40,282 nucleotides of DNA from NCBI RefSeq assembly GCF_938015485.1, contig NZ_CALLVU010000156.1:1-40282 (forward strand). The letters run 5' to 3'. This document shows, piece after piece, positions 8,285 through 15,961 of this stretch (the first letter of the stretch is position 1; every line of letters starts with the position of its first letter). Both the position numbers and the translations under genes were made by a program. This DNA is from an uncultured Lachnoanaerobaculum sp. Lineage in GTDB: Bacteria > Bacillota > Clostridia > Lachnospirales > Lachnospiraceae. The notes beneath the pieces are model-generated. The model ran no database searches, was not told the DNA's origin, and saw only the letters and a list, made by a program, of their open reading frames with translations.

Positions 8285-9511
8285 ATGGCTATAGTAAAAT
8301 CTTTTAAATGTGTAAGACCGAGAGAGGATATGGCAGAACAGGTGGCATCATTGCCATATGATGTATATGACAGAAAAGAAGCAAAGGCGGCTGTAGCAGG
8401 CAAACCGTATGCCTTTTTAAATATAGACAGACCGGAGACGGCATTTGACGATGACTTTGATATGTACTCAAAAGAGGCTTATAAGCATGCAAGAGATTTG
8501 TACAATGAGTTCAAAGACAAGGGCATATATGAAGAGGACGTCTGTGACAGCTATTACCTGTATGAGCTTACAATGAACACAAGAAGTCAGATAGGTATAG
8601 TGGGGCTTGCAAGTGTAGACGATTATTTGAACAACATTATAAAAAAGCATGAGAATACCAGAGAAGAAAAAGAAATTGACAGGATAAATCATGTGGATAC
8701 ACTGGACGCACAGACAGGACCTATATTCCTGGCATACAAGGCAAACGATAATTTACAAAAGATAATCTCACAAAATACTAAAAATGTACCTCTGTATGAT
8801 TTTGTATGTGAGGATAATGTAAGGCATAGAGTGTGGAAAGTTGCCGGAGAATATAATAAACAGATAGCTGAATGCTTTGAAAATATCTCGGCACTGTATA
8901 TTGCGGACGGACATCACAGAGCGGCTTCCGCCGTAAAGGTGGCATTAAAGAGAAGACAAAAATATAATGATAAGAATGCCGAGTACAACTACTTTTTATC
9001 TGTTATATTTGACGAGAGACAGCTGCATATCCTTCCTTACAACAGAATAGTCTTAGATTTGAACTTAAAGAGTGAAAATGAGATACTTGAAAGTATATCG
9101 AAAAATTTTGATATAAAAGAATACCCTGTGCAAAAAGAAATTGCAAACAGACATGAGTTCGGTATGCTTTTTAAAGATAAGTTTTATATTCTTAAAGCTA
9201 AGGAAGATATTATAGCACACGACACCATAAAGAGTCTGGATGTATCCATATTGCAGGATTTTGTGCTTGAACCGATATTCGGTATAAAGGATCCGAGAAC
9301 GGATAACAGAATAAAGTTTGCAGGCGGTATAAGAGGCGTGGAGTTTTTAGAGAGTGAGCTTAAGTGCGGAAGAGGGAAAGTTGCATTTTTGATGCATCCG
9401 ACTTCTATGAATGAGCTTTTTGCAGTGGCGGATGAAAACAAGCTGATGCCTCCTAAGTCCACATGGTTTGAGCCTAAGTTAAGAAGCGGAATCTTTATTC
9501 ATGAAATATGA
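8285..9511 (+). CDS. DUF1015 family protein
   Basis: The 408-residue protein matches the DUF1015 family. Its N-terminus (MAIVKSFKCVRPREDMAEQVASLPYDVYDR) and the invariant YIADGHHRAASA near residues 205-216 are family marks. The biochemical role is unknown; the family is cytoplasmic and in Clostridia often sits beside serA and serC, suggesting a link with serine or phosphoserine metabolism (inference). Here that neighbourhood is broken by the 7511-8284 patch. GGGAGAG precedes ATG 8285. Its last 11 bases overlap the start of the metallohydrolase gene, indicating translational coupling. Confidence 0.9.
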   Translation: MAIVKSFKCVRPREDMAEQVASLPYDVYDRKEAKAAVAGKPYAFLNIDRPETAFDDDFDMYSKEAYKHARDLYNEFKDKGIYEEDVCDSYYLYELTMNTRSQIGIVGLASVDDYLNNIIKKHENTREEKEIDRINHVDTLDAQTGPIFLAYKANDNLQKIISQNTKNVPLYDFVCEDNVRHRVWKVAGEYNKQIAECFENISALYIADGHHRAASAVKVALKRRQKYNDKNAEYNYFLSVIFDERQLHILPYNRIVLDLNLKSENEILESISKNFDIKEYPVQKEIANRHEFGMLFKDKFYILKAKEDIIAHDTIKSLDVSILQDFVLEPIFGIKDPRTDNRIKFAGGIRGVEFLESELKCGRGKVAFLMHPTSMNELFAVADENKLMPPKSTWFEPKLRSGIFIHEI

Positions 9512-9875
9512 TGAAAATTTTCATATTATTTTGCCTGTAGATAAGTATGAAAGTATGGTAGAATTTTGGTTACATTCTGCAGGAGGCAAGATATTTAAAA
9601 AGAAGCTTAACGATTTTGCAAAGCTGATGAATGTTCACTTCAATATGGTCAGGATAAAGAATGTAAAGAATATATGGGGAAGTTGTTCCTCAAAGAAAAA
9701 TTTGAATTTCAATTTCAAACTGTTTTTCCTGCCTGAGAGATTGATAGATTATGTATGTGTACATGAGCTTGCACATTTAAAGCAGATGAACCATTCCAAA
9801 GCTTTTTGGGATGAAGTGGCAAAACAGATACCTGACTATAAGCAAAGAAGAGAAGAGTTGAAAAGATATATTTAG
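9501..9875 (+). CDS. YgjP-like (DUF45) zinc metallohydrolase, short form
   Basis: The 124-residue protein carries the zinc motif CVHELAHLKQMNHSKAFW: His88, Glu89, His92 and His98 are the expected metal and catalytic residues of the YgjP/DUF45 metallopeptidase-like family. The preceding NIWGSCSSKKNLNFNF is also characteristic. Usual YgjP proteins have about 170-240 residues; this one keeps only the C-terminal catalytic half and lacks the N-terminal domain. It is not truncated by a visible frameshift: the start overlaps the end of the DUF1015 gene by 11 bases, so it relies on translational coupling. Substrate unknown. Confidence 0.85.
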   Translation: MKYDENFHIILPVDKYESMVEFWLHSAGGKIFKKKLNDFAKLMNVHFNMVRIKNVKNIWGSCSSKKNLNFNFKLFFLPERLIDYVCVHELAHLKQMNHSKAFWDEVAKQIPDYKQRREELKRYI

Positions 9876-9883
9876 GAGGATAA

Positions 9884-10411
9884 ATGACAAAGGAAGAGTT
9901 CCTTGAAGGACTGAAAAGAGCCTTGTTTTCGACAGGTTCACAGTCTCTTATAGAATATAATTTAGACTACTATTCCTCATATATTGACGGAGAGATTGCA
10001 AAAGGAAGAAGCATGGATGAGGTCATGAATGAACTTGGCGACCCGAGGCTTATCGCCAATTCAATAAAAGTGGCTGAAGGTTACAGTGACGTGTTTGTAG
10101 GACTTGAGGATGAAGTTATTGAGGAAAGTACCGATAACTACAGAGAGAATTCGGATTATGAGTTTAAGAATAAAGGCTTTGATAAAGATTATGAGGACAG
10201 CCACGAAGAAAACGGTGCTTTCAAAATCTATAACATGACCGGCAAGAGTTTGATACTTCCTTTAATTATTGTGTTGGCAATACTTATACTTGTAGTGGTC
10301 GTTATAGTGGCGGTATTTTCATTTTTGGCACCTGTACTCCTGCCGATAATAGCGGTGCTTATAGCGGCAGGACTTATAAAAGGGATTGTAGATAATAAAA
10401 ACAGGCACTAA
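9884..10411 (+). CDS. DUF1700/HAAS domain membrane protein
   Basis: This 175-residue protein begins with a HAAS/DUF1700 helical domain (MTKEEFLEGLKRAL...LDYYSSYIDGEIAKG, ...MNELGDPRLIANSI, residues 1-65). An acidic, low-complexity linker (70-110) follows, then a long hydrophobic C-terminus (about 118-165) able to form two membrane helices. In related bacteria such proteins often pair with PadR regulators and act as membrane anti-sigma-like or signalling partners; no PadR gene is present here. AGGAGG lies 4 bases before the start. It is 8 bases after the metallohydrolase gene and is the last gene of the unit. Confidence 0.8.
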   Translation: MTKEEFLEGLKRALFSTGSQSLIEYNLDYYSSYIDGEIAKGRSMDEVMNELGDPRLIANSIKVAEGYSDVFVGLEDEVIEESTDNYRENSDYEFKNKGFDKDYEDSHEENGAFKIYNMTGKSLILPLIIVLAILILVVVVIVAVFSFLAPVLLPIIAVLIAAGLIKGIVDNKNRH

Positions 10412-10448
10412 GTTGTTACAAAAGTGTTACATAATTTAATAATTTAAA

Positions 10449-10671
10449 GATTTCAAGGCCAAAAACTCAGGCTGTAAATAGGTATCCGTAATACCTTTAC
10501 AGTGGATAAAAGACAAAAATATTGTGATTTTATTTCAGTGCAATATATATTTATTTACAAGTTTGATTGATGTGTGTCAACATTGGATTGGCCTTTTTGA
10601 AATAAAATTTGTAAGAGTTTAACAATAAAAGGGTATAAATATCGTCGATTGATGGTATTTATACCCTTTTT
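10449..10671 (+). ncRNA. Candidate structured RNA with its own terminator
   Basis: No gene can be read in 10412-10853. Within it, GATTTCAAGGCCAA (from 10449) can pair with TTGGCC...TGAAAT (about 10588-10602), closing a domain of roughly 150 bases. Inside is a strong hairpin in which CTGTAAA and TTTACAG enclose GGTAT-CCGTA-ATACC (about 10472-10502), and a second stem ATATTG/CAATAT lies near 10519-10545. The domain is followed by a perfect 15-bp terminator. A possible promoter (TTGTTA at 10413-10418, 17 bases, TTAATA at 10436-10441) would start transcription near 10448. It matches no RNA family I know; it could be a small RNA or the 3' UTR of the operon ahead. Confidence 0.4.
10627..10671 (+). 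terminator. Strong intrinsic terminator
   Basis: AAAAGGGTATAAATA (10627-10641) and TATTTATACCCTTTT (10656-10670) pair perfectly over 15 bp around a 14-base loop and end in a T run. It ends transcription from the DUF1015-DUF1700 operon or from the candidate RNA before the NlpC/P60 promoter. Confidence 0.85.
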
Positions 10672-10722
10672 CACTAATGAAAACAGATATAGAAAAAATA
10701 ATTCAAATTACATATAAAAAGC

Positions 10723-10751
10723 TTGACATATGGATGGTGTAAGCTTATACT
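10723..10751 (+). promoter_or_regulatory. Near-consensus sigma-A promoter for the NlpC/P60 gene
   Basis: TTGACA (10723-10728), exactly 17 bases, then TATACT (10746-10751): only one mismatch to consensus. The transcript would start near 10758 and carry a leader of almost 100 bases. Confidence 0.85.
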
Positions 10752-10809
10752 ATGTTTTGTAACAATTACTTAACAAACATAAACGTTTGTAATTATTAGA
10801 GATTTTAAT

Positions 10810-10825
10810 ACCGACTTAAGTCGGT
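10810..10825 (+). promoter_or_regulatory. Palindrome in the NlpC/P60 leader
   Basis: ACCGACTTAAGTCGGT is a perfect 16-base palindrome between the promoter and the ribosome site. Another inverted pair, ACAAAC/GTTTGT, lies at about 10775-10793. They may stabilise the leader RNA or bind a dimeric regulator; the sequence does not decide. Confidence 0.5.
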
Positions 10826-10853
10826 TTACCATAAAAGGAATAAGGAGCCTAAA

Positions 10854-11627
10854 ATGAATAACACAAGAAAACTTTTAATCGGAATACTTTCAGCAATGAC
10901 TATAACCACTCTTTCACCTGTTACATCTTTTGCAACAACAGTGAGAAAGATTACTTATCAGTACGGACAGAGCATTATGAGCGGTCCTGCACTTAAGAGC
11001 GGTACATATATAGCAACAGTTGAGGTAGGCTCACTTGATATCTACAAGAGCATGACATCAAATGAGACAATCGGTAAGGCAAGCAGGGGAGATGTATTCC
11101 AGATACTTGAAGATATGGGCAGCGGTTATGCAAGAGTTTCTTACAATGATGTTGAAGGATATATGTCAATAAAGACGGGCGACGCTTCTATAGAGGAGCT
11201 TGAATCTGTGGAGGCTGCGGCAGCTTCAGCTACACAAAAGATAATGGAGACAAAGTCTGCAAACAGGAGAGAAGAGATTGTAAATTTTGCTAAGAGTTTC
11301 GTAGGCGGAAGATATATATATGGCGGTACAAACCCTTATATCGGAGCTGATTGCTCAGGTTTTGTAAAGTATATCTTGGCAAATGCAGCAGGTGTAGGTC
11401 TTCCAAGAACATCTTCAGAGCAGTCTACAAGAGGTACTACAGTAGCAAGTGCGGACCAGTTACAGCCCGGAGATCTTATTTTCTACGGTTCAGGCAGATC
11501 TGTAAGCCATGTTGCTATGTATATAGGCGACGGAAAGATAGTACATGCTTCATCTGCAAGAACAGGAATCAAGATTTCAAATTATAATTACAGACCTATC
11601 ATTCGTATGGCAAATGTTATAGGTTAA
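10854..11627 (+). CDS. Secreted SH3b-NlpC/P60 peptidoglycan hydrolase
   Basis: The 257-residue protein starts with a signal peptide (MNNTRKLLIGILSAMTITTL, probable cleavage after FAT near 27-28). Residues about 50-108 resemble a bacterial SH3 domain (YIATVEVGSLDIYKS...GYARVSYNDVEGYM). From about 138 there is an NlpC/P60 peptidase domain with catalytic Cys167 in ADCSGFVKY, His219 in SVSHVAMY and His231 in KIVHAS. Such enzymes cut the D-Glu-diamino-acid bond in wall peptides, often for cell separation. It has a strong promoter (10723), the site TAAGGAG before ATG 10854, and a terminator, so it is a single-gene unit. Confidence 0.93.
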   Translation: MNNTRKLLIGILSAMTITTLSPVTSFATTVRKITYQYGQSIMSGPALKSGTYIATVEVGSLDIYKSMTSNETIGKASRGDVFQILEDMGSGYARVSYNDVEGYMSIKTGDASIEELESVEAAAASATQKIMETKSANRREEIVNFAKSFVGGRYIYGGTNPYIGADCSGFVKYILANAAGVGLPRTSSEQSTRGTTVASADQLQPGDLIFYGSGRSVSHVAMYIGDGKIVHASSARTGIKISNYNYRPIIRMANVIG

Positions 11628-11634
11628 TATTTCA

Positions 11635-11658
11635 CCCCTCGTATGAGGGGGATTTTTT
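11635..11658 (+). terminator. Intrinsic terminator of the NlpC/P60 gene
   Basis: CCCCTC (11635-11640), loop GTAT, GAGGGG (11645-11650), then GA and six T residues. Confidence 0.85.
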
Positions 11659-11768
11659 ATATATTGAATTTAAACAAAGAGCATAGTTTTTTATTGTAGT
11701 ATAAACCCATTCTTTGTGTTAAACTATGTTTATAAAGAAAATAAAAAGATTAGACGAGGAAGGGTATT

Positions 11769-12551
11769 ATGGTTGAACTTGGTTTGAAGGAAAGGGAAGG
11801 TCTGGCGGAGTTGGCGACAGACGATATCTTAGTTAGACAGGCACTTGACGGAAAATGTGGAAGAGTCTGGGTACCTGCTACAGGTGCAGCTTCATACTGT
11901 GTTATAAAAATATACCACTATATGTATATATTGGGAGTTACTCCGAAGAAAGACAGAGCTGTATCTTTGTGGGGGACTATAGCAAGACATGGAGAAGGAT
12001 CATATATTATCCCTACTTCAGAGTCTTGGATAGACTGGCTTGTAGAGAATATAGATTGCAGATACAGAAACTTTTCAAGATATCTTTTACAGTTTAAAGG
12101 TATAAAAAACAGAGAACTGCTGGTAGAGTTAAACGGTGCATTGGAAGAAGGACTTACTATAGATAAAGTTAAGCCTGATGAATACGAAACTCTCTCAAAC
12201 GATATGTGGAGCGAAGACTTCTCAGCCTGCTTTGAAAACAGTGAGGACTTTAAGAAGGATGCACTCGGATATATGGTATACAAAGGCACTGAAGCTGTAA
12301 GCGGATGCATGGGCAGAGTATACAGTGATGATTTTATGGAGCTTGTATTTGCTACCAATCCTGAATATAGGAGAAGGAATCTTGCTCTTACAGCGGCATC
12401 CAATGTTTCATTTAATCTTGAAGACAATAAGATAAATCCATATGTGGATGTGAGAAATCAGCATTCGGTGGAACTTGCTTCAAGAGTCGGGTTTGAATTT
12501 ATAAAGGAGTACCAGGTATTCCAGATTTATAATTCGGATGATGAGATTTGA
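11769..12551 (+). CDS. GNAT-type N-acetyltransferase
   Basis: This 260-residue protein has a C-terminal half (about 130-255) that fits the GNAT fold: LVFATNPEYRRRNLALTAAS resembles the acetyl-CoA-binding motif A (Q/R-x-x-G/A), followed by NPYVDVRNQHSVELASRVGF, the common motif-B pattern in which a residue pair near Asn-x-x-Ser and a Gly-Phe close the domain. The N-terminal half (YHYMYILG, WGTIARHGEGSYIIPTSESW) resembles the GNAT_acetyltran group, whose N-terminal domain is distinct. The substrate is unknown. The site GAGGAAGG precedes ATG 11769. It stands alone, with terminators on both sides. Confidence 0.75.
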   Translation: MVELGLKEREGLAELATDDILVRQALDGKCGRVWVPATGAASYCVIKIYHYMYILGVTPKKDRAVSLWGTIARHGEGSYIIPTSESWIDWLVENIDCRYRNFSRYLLQFKGIKNRELLVELNGALEEGLTIDKVKPDEYETLSNDMWSEDFSACFENSEDFKKDALGYMVYKGTEAVSGCMGRVYSDDFMELVFATNPEYRRRNLALTAASNVSFNLEDNKINPYVDVRNQHSVELASRVGFEFIKEYQVFQIYNSDDEI

Positions 12552-12555
12552 ATTT

Positions 12556-12590
12556 AATATAGGGGTGGCGAAAGTCACCCCTATATTTAT
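12556..12590 (+). terminator. Terminator after the GNAT gene
   Basis: AATATAGGGGTG (12556-12567) pairs perfectly with CACCCCTATATT (12576-12587), extended by G-T and G-C pairs to a GAAA loop. The T run is short, but the AT-rich base of the stem helps. It lies only 30 bases ahead of the Ter region start codon. Confidence 0.75.
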
Positions 12591-12619
12591 GTTAATAAAT
12601 ATTTACACAGGTGGGATAA

Positions 12620-13738
12620 ATGAATAAGATAAGTCTTGCAAAACGCCTCAATAATAATAAAAGAGGATATTTGATAATCAATGCCAATCAGGGCAAACAT
12701 AAGCCGGCGATGATTGAAGACGTTGAAAATGAGTATGATACACTTGCAAAACTTTCAAAAAATATATTAAAGAATGCACTTGTTATAGGTTTTGCGGAAA
12801 CGGCAATAGCGATAGGAGCGACTCTGGCAAGCAGTTCCGGAGCCTATTTTATGCAGACAACCAGAGAAAACATATGTGCAGAAAATGAGTACATATATTT
12901 TACGGAGGCACACAGCCACGCCACGGAGCAAAGAATTGTGCTTGCCGATATGAAAGAAATCTATGATAAGATTGAGAGAATAGTATTTGTAGAAGATGAG
13001 ATAACTACAGGCAACACGATATGGCATTGTATAGAGGAGATAGAGAGTATATTTAAGGGAAATAAAAAATATGCGATAGCACCGCTTACAAATACACTCT
13101 CAAAAGAGCGAAAAAAGTTTTTTAAAGAAAGAAATGTGGAGATTGTCTATATACGAGATATAAATAAAGAAAGCTTTGAAGCCGATGTGCTTGATACCGT
13201 CACGGACGGAGATGTATCTAGAATAGAAAATGCTCCGAAAGAAAACAATATAAAATATATAGATTTTAAAACAGATATAAGAACAAGAAGACTGTTAAAT
13301 ATAAAAGATCTTGATAATGAAATAATAAGGTTGGAAGAGTACCTGGAAAAAAATATAGATATAAATACTTTGATAAAGGGTAAAAATACCGTCACGGTAC
13401 TTGGAACGGAAGAGTTTATCTATGTGCCGCTTAAGTTGGCACAGTACATATATGATAATGCTGATAAGTCAAGTAAGGTCTATGTACATTCTTCCACCAG
13501 AAGTCCTATTGAAGTGTCAAAGACAAAGGACTATCCTCTGCATACAAGATATGAGGTGGAGAGTATATATGACAAAAACAGACAGACATATATCTATGAT
13601 CTTAAGAAGAGTGATATATTCTTTTTAGTCAGTGACGGCAAAGATAAGAACGGTGAAAATGATATATTAAAGGCAATAAAACTTGCCGGCAATAAAGATA
13701 TATATTTTATCAGGTGGGATAATGAACAGCAGTTATAA
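12620..13738 (+). CDS. Phosphoribosyltransferase-TRSP domain protein (Ter module)
   Basis: The 372-residue cytoplasmic protein has an N-terminal PRTase domain with PRPP-binding loop VFVEDEITTGNT (122-133) and HSHATEQRIV ahead of it. Its C-terminal domain (about 225-372) holds STRSPIEVS (292-300), the motif that gives the TRSP domain its name. This two-domain form is known from the Ter-linked biosynthetic module, where it is proposed to make or modify a nucleoside-like compound; no reaction is proven. The ribosome site AGGTGGGATAA before ATG 12620 is almost identical to that of the next gene, which overlaps it by 17 bases. No clear promoter is seen in the 68-base gap upstream. Confidence 0.85.
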   Translation: MNKISLAKRLNNNKRGYLIINANQGKHKPAMIEDVENEYDTLAKLSKNILKNALVIGFAETAIAIGATLASSSGAYFMQTTRENICAENEYIYFTEAHSHATEQRIVLADMKEIYDKIERIVFVEDEITTGNTIWHCIEEIESIFKGNKKYAIAPLTNTLSKERKKFFKERNVEIVYIRDINKESFEADVLDTVTDGDVSRIENAPKENNIKYIDFKTDIRTRRLLNIKDLDNEIIRLEEYLEKNIDINTLIKGKNTVTVLGTEEFIYVPLKLAQYIYDNADKSSKVYVHSSTRSPIEVSKTKDYPLHTRYEVESIYDKNRQTYIYDLKKSDIFFLVSDGKDKNGENDILKAIKLAGNKDIYFIRWDNEQQL

Positions 13739-14768
13739 AAATGAGGATGTAATATTCCTTTTAAAGGATGTTACCGGAATGGTGGAACCTCTGCCAAGCA
13801 AGGAGAGAGAAAAACTTATACAGTCGGGAATGCATTACAGTGAAATGCTTCCGATAGAATATATTCCAAGTAAGGAATATATGGACATATACTTTGATTC
13901 GTTACAAATCTTCGGGCAGGCCATGGCGGATGCGCTGGGTTCACTTGCGGACAAGATAGTGAAGAGTCGCGGTAAGAATATTGTGCTTGTATCACTTGCA
14001 AGAGCGGGTACCCCTATAGGAATACTTTTAAAAAGATATATAAACCTGAAGTATAATATGGATTTGCCGCATTATTCAGTATCCATAATCAGAGACAGAG
14101 GTATTGACGACAATGCTATGAAGTATATTTTAAAGCGCCATCCTGCAAAGGATATACTTTTTGTAGACGGGTGGATCGGAAAGGGCGCAATACTTAAGGA
14201 ATTAAAGAAGGCGGTAAAAAACTATGAAGGCGTTTCGCCTGAACTTGCGGTGGTATGCGACCCGGCAGGTGAGACAGTACTTACGGGAACCTACAGTGAT
14301 ATATTTATTCCAAGCTCTGCACTCAATGCTACGGTATGCGGACTGGTCAGCAGGACATTTTTAAGAAGTGATATAATAGGTGAAAATGATTTTCACGGAG
14401 CACTGTATTATAAGGAATATATAAATCAGGATTTAAGTTATCATTTCATAGACGAGATACAAAAACTTTTCAGAACTCATAAAGATACTACGGATATGCC
14501 GAAGACAAAAGGAATCACCGAGGCACAAAATCAGGCAAAGAGATTTTGTATAGAGGATATAAACTTGATAAAGCCGGGTATAGGAGAGACTACAAGAGTG
14601 CTGTTAAGAAGAGTACCGTGGAAAGTTCTTATAGATGAGAGATATAAAGACGACAGAGAGCTTCGCCATATAGTCAGACTGGCAAAAGAAAAAGACAGTG
14701 AAATAGAGTATACAAGATTAAACAATTATAAATGTATGGGCATTATAAAAAAGATGAAAGACATATAA
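13722..14768 (+). CDS. StiP-like PRTase with C-terminal PELOTA domain (Ter module)
   Basis: The 348-residue protein has an N-terminal PRTase_1/StiP-type domain: VLVSLARAGTPIGILLKRY (88-106), HYSVSIIRDRGID (117-129), the PRPP-type loop FVDGWIGKGAI (147-157) and VVCDPAG. From about 262 a PELOTA-type RNA-binding domain follows, with GIGETTRVLLRRVPWKVLI (286-304). Members were sometimes named cysteine protease StiP, but the sequence shows a PRTase fold. An open frame reaches 13683, but AGGTGGGATA directly before ATG 13722 fixes the start, giving a 17-base overlap with the TRSP gene and translational coupling. The PELOTA fusion suggests action on tRNA or ribosome-bound RNA (inference). Confidence 0.85.
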   Translation: MNSSYKNEDVIFLLKDVTGMVEPLPSKEREKLIQSGMHYSEMLPIEYIPSKEYMDIYFDSLQIFGQAMADALGSLADKIVKSRGKNIVLVSLARAGTPIGILLKRYINLKYNMDLPHYSVSIIRDRGIDDNAMKYILKRHPAKDILFVDGWIGKGAILKELKKAVKNYEGVSPELAVVCDPAGETVLTGTYSDIFIPSSALNATVCGLVSRTFLRSDIIGENDFHGALYYKEYINQDLSYHFIDEIQKLFRTHKDTTDMPKTKGITEAQNQAKRFCIEDINLIKPGIGETTRVLLRRVPWKVLIDERYKDDRELRHIVRLAKEKDSEIEYTRLNNYKCMGIIKKMKDI

Positions 14769-14775
14769 GGCACTT

Positions 14776-14822
14776 AAAGGGAGATGCGAAAAAACTCAAT
14801 CAATTTTTTCACATCCCCCTTT
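14776..14822. repeat. 47-base palindromic repeat / bidirectional terminator, copy 1
   Basis: The arms AAAGGGAGATGCGAAAAAA and TTTTTTCACATCCCCCTTT form a long hairpin with two mismatches between two convergent genes, so it probably terminates both. In reverse complement it is nearly identical to 39959-40005, which shows that it is a dispersed repeat and not just a local terminator. Confidence 0.85.
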
Positions 14823-14825
14823 AAA

Positions 14826-15785
14826 TCAATATTTCTTTACGCCGAAGTACTTTGCAAGGAATATAATCTGCATTGCCCAGCTGTAGTGGATTTTCGGTTC
14901 ATTCATTCTGGTGTCGTTTACATTGGCACGGACCTGATATATCTTCTTATCATCCAACACACTCTGTGCATCGTCATAGTCAATACTTGACACCTTATAA
15001 GCGTCATTGACAATGGAAATCTGCTTAGGGTGGACTACAGTCTTGCCTACAAAACCGTTCATCTTATCAAACTCGATTTCCTTTAAAAGTCCCTCTTCCC
15101 AACCTATACCGGCATAATATTCAAAAGCGGGAGCACATAGTATATAGTCGGTTGCAAATACCGTTACGATGTCGGCTAAAAGTGAAGCCACAGGGGAGCT
15201 CTGATAAATATTTTCGTCAACTCTTCTTCTTACACAAAAAGAGTTTAGTACACTGCCTGTTGCAACAAGTACATTGAGTATATAGTCCTCATATGTGGCA
15301 AGTTTTTCCTTGATAGAATACAGGTCGATATATCTGCTTTTTAAGTCAAGAAGCGCCATGCCGTCAAGCTCGGGTAGAATATATACAGGGGTGGAAAGTA
15401 CCGAGTTGATACGCTGCATTTCATAGATATACACATCCGCATTCGATACGGAAAAGTCAGGCAGTATAAATCCGGTGATAAGATCAAGTAAGCTTCCGAA
15501 CTTCTTGTAAAGATGTGCGATATGTGCTGTGGAAAGGACTCTTATAAAGAGCTTGGGTATATAGAAATTTCTCTCCTTCTTTGCAACAAAGAGCTTGTCC
15601 AAAGTCTTTATAAGGATATTCTCAGCCTTGTCGGCTTCAGCATCATTGCTTGTCGTATCAAATGAAAATGCTAAAGAAAATGGAATATTAAATTTTTCAA
15701 ATATTATATCGTCAATAATATTTGTATTGTCGGCAGCGGTGTAAAGCAATGCACCCAAGCTATAGTAAATACCGGAATCTTTCAT
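14826..15785 (-). CDS. HpcH/HpaI-citrate lyase-like C-C bond lyase (Ter module)
   Basis: This 319-residue protein resembles the citrate lyase beta/HpcH aldolase superfamily form found in Ter gene clusters (C-C_Bond_Lyase). Visible features are SLAFSFDTT near the N-terminus, PKLFIRVLS, VYILPELDGMALLDL in the centre (glutamate and aspartate for metal), CAPAFEYYAG, and the family end motif MNGFVGKTVVHPKQISIVNDAY. It likely forms or splits a carbon-carbon bond of a small acid; the substrate is unknown. It is the only Ter-region gene on the minus strand, convergent with the PRTase-PELOTA gene and divergent from the protease fusion. The ribosome site AGGGGA precedes its ATG. Confidence 0.85.
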   Translation of the reverse strand: MKDSGIYYSLGALLYTAADNTNIIDDIIFEKFNIPFSLAFSFDTTSNDAEADKAENILIKTLDKLFVAKKERNFYIPKLFIRVLSTAHIAHLYKKFGSLLDLITGFILPDFSVSNADVYIYEMQRINSVLSTPVYILPELDGMALLDLKSRYIDLYSIKEKLATYEDYILNVLVATGSVLNSFCVRRRVDENIYQSSPVASLLADIVTVFATDYILCAPAFEYYAGIGWEEGLLKEIEFDKMNGFVGKTVVHPKQISIVNDAYKVSSIDYDDAQSVLDDKKIYQVRANVNDTRMNEPKIHYSWAMQIIFLAKYFGVKKY

Positions 15786-15884
15786 AGTCTTCCCCTGTCA
15801 AAAAATATAAAATTACAAATGAGCTTAAGATTGCAAGGATAAAACGGCCGCTTATTTCGTCTGCGGTCTTTTATACGGGGCATC

Positions 15885-15912
15885 TTGAATATAGGCTTAT
15901 TATTGGTATAAT
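15885..15912 (+). promoter_or_regulatory. Promoter for the protease-YceG-TelA-TerD operon
   Basis: TTGAAT (15885-15890), a 16-base spacer and a perfect TATAAT (15907-15912) preceded by TGG (extended -10). The leader is about 45 bases long. It drives the second, rightward half of the Ter region. Confidence 0.75.
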
Positions 15913-15961
15913 TATAGCATAGAAAAGTTATAAAACAAAGAAAGAATTCAATGGAGTAAAT

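Noticed and set aside
10449..10671. 6S RNA
   Set aside because: The pairing suggests several branches and not the single long hairpin with a central bubble that 6S RNA requires.
10412..10853. ydaO/c-di-AMP riboswitch before the NlpC/P60 gene
   Set aside because: Conserved ydaO blocks are absent, and the terminator at 10627-10671 and promoter at 10723 separate the structured part from the gene.
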